From contig JADLEL010000049.1 in NCBI GenBank assembly GCA_020846145.1, forward strand, positions 1 to 64,000: 64,000 nt of DNA, in the 5' to 3' direction. The position numbers were made by a program, and so were the translations under genes. The stretch is from Pirellulales bacterium. GTDB lineage: Bacteria > Planctomycetota > Planctomycetia > Pirellulales > Thermoguttaceae. Shown piece after piece: positions 61,501 to 64,000 of this stretch. Every line of letters begins with the position of its first letter. The stretch's first letter is position 1. The notes beneath the pieces are model-generated. The model was not told the origin of the DNA. It saw nothing but the letters and a program-made list of their open reading frames with translations, and did no database searches.

Positions 61501-63532
61501 CGTGGAGCAGGGGCGCGTGGTTTTCGACGGCGGAGCGGCCTCGAAATACACGATCAAGTTATCGGCCAAAACGGCCGCCTCGGATCCCGTCTTCGCCGGC
61601 AGCGCGAATCCGTCTTGGCTCGCCGTCGGCGACGCCACCGCCAAGCAGGCCGTTTTGGAGGTCAAAAGCGGCACGATCGACGTCAGCGGCCCCGTCAATA
61701 TCGGCCAAGGCAACAGCGACGGCTCGGCGACCGTGCTCGAGCCGGAGTTGATCCTCTCCGGCGGGAGCGCCTCGCAGCCCACCACGATCGACGCCACGTA
61801 CGTGGAAATGGGCTGGAATATCGGAAACATTTCGGGTTTCCTGGTGCGTCCGAAGTTGACGATGAGCGGCTATTCGCAGATCATCACCCACAACTCGGGT
61901 ACGACGTGCTGGTTCGGCGAATCGGCCGGCGCCGAGGCGATCGCGACGCTGTCGGATCATGCGTTTTTGGACAGCAACGGCGGCATCGACATGGCCACCG
62001 CCGCCGGCTCCTCGGCGGTCGTCACCTTAAACGATTCGAGCATCCTCCAATCCGACATCGGCGCGACCAATATCGGCAATGCCGGCACCGCGACCGTGAA
62101 TGTCAATGGTTCGGCGGTCCTCAGGGCCGTCGAATTGGACGTGGGAAGAGCCAACACGGGCGTAGGCTCCCTGTACCTCAACGGCGGCACGGTCAGCACG
62201 AACGCCGCGACCGTAGTCGGCGGGAATGGCGCCGGGACCACCGGCGCTTACGGCTACGTGCGAATCAACGGCGGCGCGTACGACCACAAAGTCGGCAATT
62301 TCGTGATCGGCAATTACGGCGTCGGCGTCGTGGATCTCATCGGCGGCACGTTGAACGTTCCCACCAACGGCTGGTACGGGAACATTGCGAACTCTTCCGG
62401 TTGCTTGAACCTTGCCGGCGGCACGGCGAACCTGAGCCTCATCAGCCGCGTGGGCAATAATGCCTACGGACGGATCAATCAATCGGGGGGAACGCTCAAC
62501 CTGGCGGCCGACGCTTATTTCGACGTCGGCACCGTGGGCACGGGCGTGGGGCTGCTGAACTTTACCGCCGGGGCATGCACCACGGCGGGCGGCGGGACGC
62601 CGAGTTGGATTCTCGGCAATGCGGGCATCGGCGAGATGAACGTCAGCGGCTCGGCCGCCGTCAACAACGTGTACCGGATTACCCTCGGAAATGCGGCAAC
62701 CACCGGTTCCGGCGTCCTGAATTTAGGGGCCGTCAACAATAGCGCGGCGACCGACGGCGTCCTCGCCGCGGGCACTCTTCAGAAAGGCGCCGGCGCGGGA
62801 GTGGTCAACTTTCACGGCGGCGTGCTCAAGGGCGCCCGCGCGTCTTCGACCGACTGGGTGAAGGGCTTGACGGCCTACGTCTATAAAGACGGGGCCAAGA
62901 TCGACACCGCCGGTTACGACAACACCATCGCCACCACGACCTTGGCCGCTCCCACGGGCCAGGGCCTGAAAACCGTTACCCTCGGCGACTTCGGCTCCGG
63001 CTACAAATCCGCGCCGCTGGTGCAAATCGCGACGACTTCCGGCCCCGGCCGCGGAGCGACCGCCGTGGCCGCGGTGGACCTCAATCCCGCCAATCCGACT
63101 TTCGGCCAGATTACGGGGATCACCATCACGAATCCCGGCGTCGATTACGACGCCACGAGCGCGCTGTCGTTCACCTTCCTCGGCGGCGGCGGGACCGCTC
63201 CGGCGGCCGTTCCCACGATCGTCTTGGAAAACAACACTTCCGGCGGATTGACGAAAATGGGAGCCGGTATTTTGACTTTGAGCCTTGCTCCGACCTACAC
63301 CGGCAATACCTTCGTCAACGAAGGCACGTTGACCTTCGGCACACCGTTAAGCACCCCGACCGCCGCCGTCTCGGTCGCGGTAGGCGCGACGCTCAACGCC
63401 CCTTCCATCGTGGCGAATTCGCTGAATATCGGCGTGCCGATGCAAGCCGCCGCGGCCGTGCCCGAACCCGGCACGCTCGTTTTGTTGGCGTTGGCCGGCT
63501 TGGGCGCGGTTTTGGCCTGGCGTCGGAAGTAG
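58511..63532 (+). CDS. Giant PEP-CTERM protein with autotransporter-associated beta-strand repeats (2)
   Basis: This is a 1673-residue exported protein. A signal peptide (KVLASGILSVAVFAATAALD) leads into VVTWTGGGAADFNDPAAWGS. The body has many beta-helix-type repeats, with autotransporter-associated strand units as TGGLTKLGAGDLRLAAMNTY (~535), SQSLTHAGGGILELAGTGND (~860) and SGGLTKMGAGILTLSLAPTY (~1575). Two segments share an unusual GSGXKSAPLVQI/GVNYSSAPTISI motif (~495 and ~1500), often seen as a calcium- or sugar-binding-like insertion; its role is unknown. The C-terminus is the same VPEPGTLVLLALAGLGAVLA signal as in the preceding gene. It is a likely matrix or surface structural protein. 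The internal ATG is chosen from GGAGG and the signal peptide. Confidence 0.9.
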   Translation: MIFNRKVLASGILSVAVFAATAALDAAVVTWTGGGAADFNDPAAWGSNPSLPAAGDEVDIYGATAANVTADFTNNPLGYIYVGTGSNAGTVNQSAGKLQFTGAFAASQSYQGTYNMTGGSIVKSNGAAGTFRVANFNSDAVGNSIGTMTMSGLGAGAATISLVNAPIAAGNSKGTTSTSIGRLTMNGDSRIETDNAFRVAAAGGTGVLIMNDNASIYRYNENNAHFNVGEGNGTLIMNGNSRINIRSGVFYIGGAAAAAAYASTSGATAMLNDNSYLETNNAFFTGGYGIAGNFTINGGTVYSKRHANTALAYAGPQGSYGVINMLDGKFIDYAAAAIGATAASSVAPIGVLNLNGGVFQTPAIITGSSTTAGALATLNLNGGILQANTDTGESPSSGLIYQASGGTGIPLLVNVMEGGAKIDTNGHFVSVMLPLNAPAGNGVFGPSDPKIIPMTAGGSYVGVPAVKITGGDGQGASAIAVMGTGANADKIDHLLLTSPGVNYSSAPTISILGSGSGAVVGSFNLSAVPTTGGLTKLGAGDLRLAAMNTYLGDTIVQEGQLTFSTGSSLPATNKIIVKNGAILSGSTINVLPVATAEAGATVAPGPGNLTQMGTLKIDSLDLKNNSRLRFKAQGGLMQETDYLFVQSSLTQTGTAVFDILPLSPGTGALPILPYFSNVVMGWTASVSTPLNLLPSVDSIFTSSVDIASTTANVTLGFTDLSGGNQWSGASSTAYSNPANWTGSSAPNGDNQRALLAGSSGGVVMLDNSLGGDLKLSTLMIDCPAPFTLNSDSAGYKLVLESSIAEKAQITMMQGNHVINADILMNDPALFNVYDAATYVQPRILLTPTNSLTVNGKVSGSQSLTHAGGGILELAGTGNDYTGATVILGGWLKAAKLDNGGLNSSIGKSSADPANLLLGGTLEYTGTADVVTDRGFTVYNPLGGFPSAMIKTGANLTIGGKIAVAGYNCALMLQTEPGKTLTFNNPNSDNVLAQGDVRVEQGRVVFDGGAASKYTIKLSAKTAASDPVFAGSANPSWLAVGDATAKQAVLEVKSGTIDVSGPVNIGQGNSDGSATVLEPELILSGGSASQPTTIDATYVEMGWNIGNISGFLVRPKLTMSGYSQIITHNSGTTCWFGESAGAEAIATLSDHAFLDSNGGIDMATAAGSSAVVTLNDSSILQSDIGATNIGNAGTATVNVNGSAVLRAVELDVGRANTGVGSLYLNGGTVSTNAATVVGGNGAGTTGAYGYVRINGGAYDHKVGNFVIGNYGVGVVDLIGGTLNVPTNGWYGNIANSSGCLNLAGGTANLSLISRVGNNAYGRINQSGGTLNLAADAYFDVGTVGTGVGLLNFTAGACTTAGGGTPSWILGNAGIGEMNVSGSAAVNNVYRITLGNAATTGSGVLNLGAVNNSAATDGVLAAGTLQKGAGAGVVNFHGGVLKGARASSTDWVKGLTAYVYKDGAKIDTAGYDNTIATTTLAAPTGQGLKTVTLGDFGSGYKSAPLVQIATTSGPGRGATAVAAVDLNPANPTFGQITGITITNPGVDYDATSALSFTFLGGGGTAPAAVPTIVLENNTSGGLTKMGAGILTLSLAPTYTGNTFVNEGTLTFGTPLSTPTAAVSVAVGATLNAPSIVANSLNIGVPMQAAAAVPEPGTLVLLALAGLGAVLAWRRK

Positions 63533-63682
63533 CGTTGGCGCGAATTCGACGTTTCCCTCTCCCGACCCGCCTCGGGCAGCGTCGGGAGAGATGCGATTAA
63601 AATCCTCAGCCCCCGATTCCTTGCGAGTCGGGGGTTGTATTTTTGGCGCCTTCGGTTTTTGCGCACCTCGGGAAGATTGAGG
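63455..63682 (+). repeat. 3' cassette, copy 2: PEP-CTERM codons plus terminator region
   Basis: This is the counterpart of 57598-57827, starting at the same PEP codons and continuing past the terminator to GATTGAGG. Only scattered substitutions and short indels separate the two copies. Confidence 0.9.
63610..63644 (+). terminator. Rho-independent terminator of the second giant PEP-CTERM gene
   Basis: The stem is the same as after the first gene (CCCCCGATTC / GAGTCGGGGG), followed by TTGTATTTTT. Confidence 0.88.
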
Positions 63683-64000
63683 TTTCGAGGATTTGAATTA
63701 TGCCATGTTTTCACACTTGAGCAAGGTTTTCGGGATGTATCGGTTTATGGCGCGCAAAGACGCAAAGGCGCAAAGAAAATTGGTTCTCCGCCAACTTTGG
63801 GGAAAATGGTGGTGGATAAGCAATTCACATACAAATGGCGCATCAGAAAGGTTGCTGTAAGTGCCTTATACACAAGTATTTAGAGGCATTTACGGATATA
63901 TGGGAATAAAGTCCATTACCCAAACTTGGCGGAGAGCTTCTATTGTTTCACATCTTTTCCGGGCTTACAAAGTGCGATTTGCACCCAGGAGAACTGCAAA
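63683..64000. other. Right edge, no gene seen
   Basis: The last ~320 bp are AT-richer and contain a short purine repeat (CGCAAAGACGCAAAGGCGCA, about 63752-63771). No coding frame is supported; a gene or promoter may begin beyond the window. Confidence 0.5.

Overview
The window reads as a chromosomal segment of a planctomycete, probably of the Pirellulales type. The evidence is the protein families: four DUF1559 proteins with type IV pilin-like N-termini, four PEP-CTERM exported proteins (two of them very large beta-strand-repeat proteins), a TPR protein carrying two RNA polymerase alpha-CTD modules, Tat-exported Gfo/Idh/MocA and nucleoside-hydrolase-like enzymes, and a DUF2961 protein. The DNA is GC-rich, with long intergenic regions full of palindromes. 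Placement below phylum is inference.

Layout. 0-3.3 kb: a small PEP-CTERM protein, a GNAT acetyltransferase with a zinc-ribbon tail and a CBS protein. 3.4-8 kb: a secreted GH2 beta-galactosidase-like enzyme and the remains of an IS66 transposase. 8.9-16.5 kb: an orphan CHASE-PAS histidine kinase, an unknown protein, a GH109-like oxidoreductase, a VapBC pair whose toxin is broken by an insertion, and a DegT-type aminotransferase that reads without a stop into the antitoxin. 16.6-23.1 kb, minus strand: a PEP-CTERM protein, a TPR-methyltransferase, an enolase-superfamily enzyme and a DUF2325 protein. 23.3-28.4 kb: tRNA-Thr(CGT), the alpha-CTD/TPR protein, tgt, a DUF1559 protein and rlmN. 28.8-36 kb: a thioredoxin-fold protein, hemG, a cytidylate kinase-like/BON protein, mobA-moaA and a DUF2961 protein. 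36.6-40.4 kb: a TIM-barrel epimerase-like protein, a phosphodiesterase-like protein and a nucleoside-hydrolase-like protein. 41-46.4 kb: three tandem DUF1559 genes, an ECF sigma factor and an HNH nuclease. 47-52.2 kb: a zinc-ribbon protein, leuB, a GYF-domain membrane protein, mscL and a short MgtE-like transporter. 53.1-63.5 kb: two giant PEP-CTERM proteins sharing a near-identical 3' end.

The most notable feature is a family of about 205-bp elements, here called MITE-A, with eleven whole or partial copies. Full copies have 12-bp terminal inverted repeats (GTAAGCGTTCAC / GTAACCGTTCAC) and enclose two hairpin modules. Four copies have perfect 8-bp target duplications and a fifth matches at 7 of 8 bases. 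GTAA ends and 8-bp duplications are the hallmarks of the IS66 family, and an IS66 transposase remnant lies in the window, itself split by a copy. One copy splits a vapC toxin gene so cleanly that removing the element and one duplicate restores a 142-codon gene. Another sits just upstream of a ribosome binding site. The mobA-moaA pair is bracketed by MITE-A copies, each joined to or invaded by a second palindromic element (MITE-B). Simple-sequence arrays run into the ends of two genes.

There is no CRISPR array, rRNA operon, prophage or replication origin that I can see. Most pathway genes (tgt, rlmN, hemG, leuB, mobA/moaA) are scattered singletons or pairs rather than long operons.
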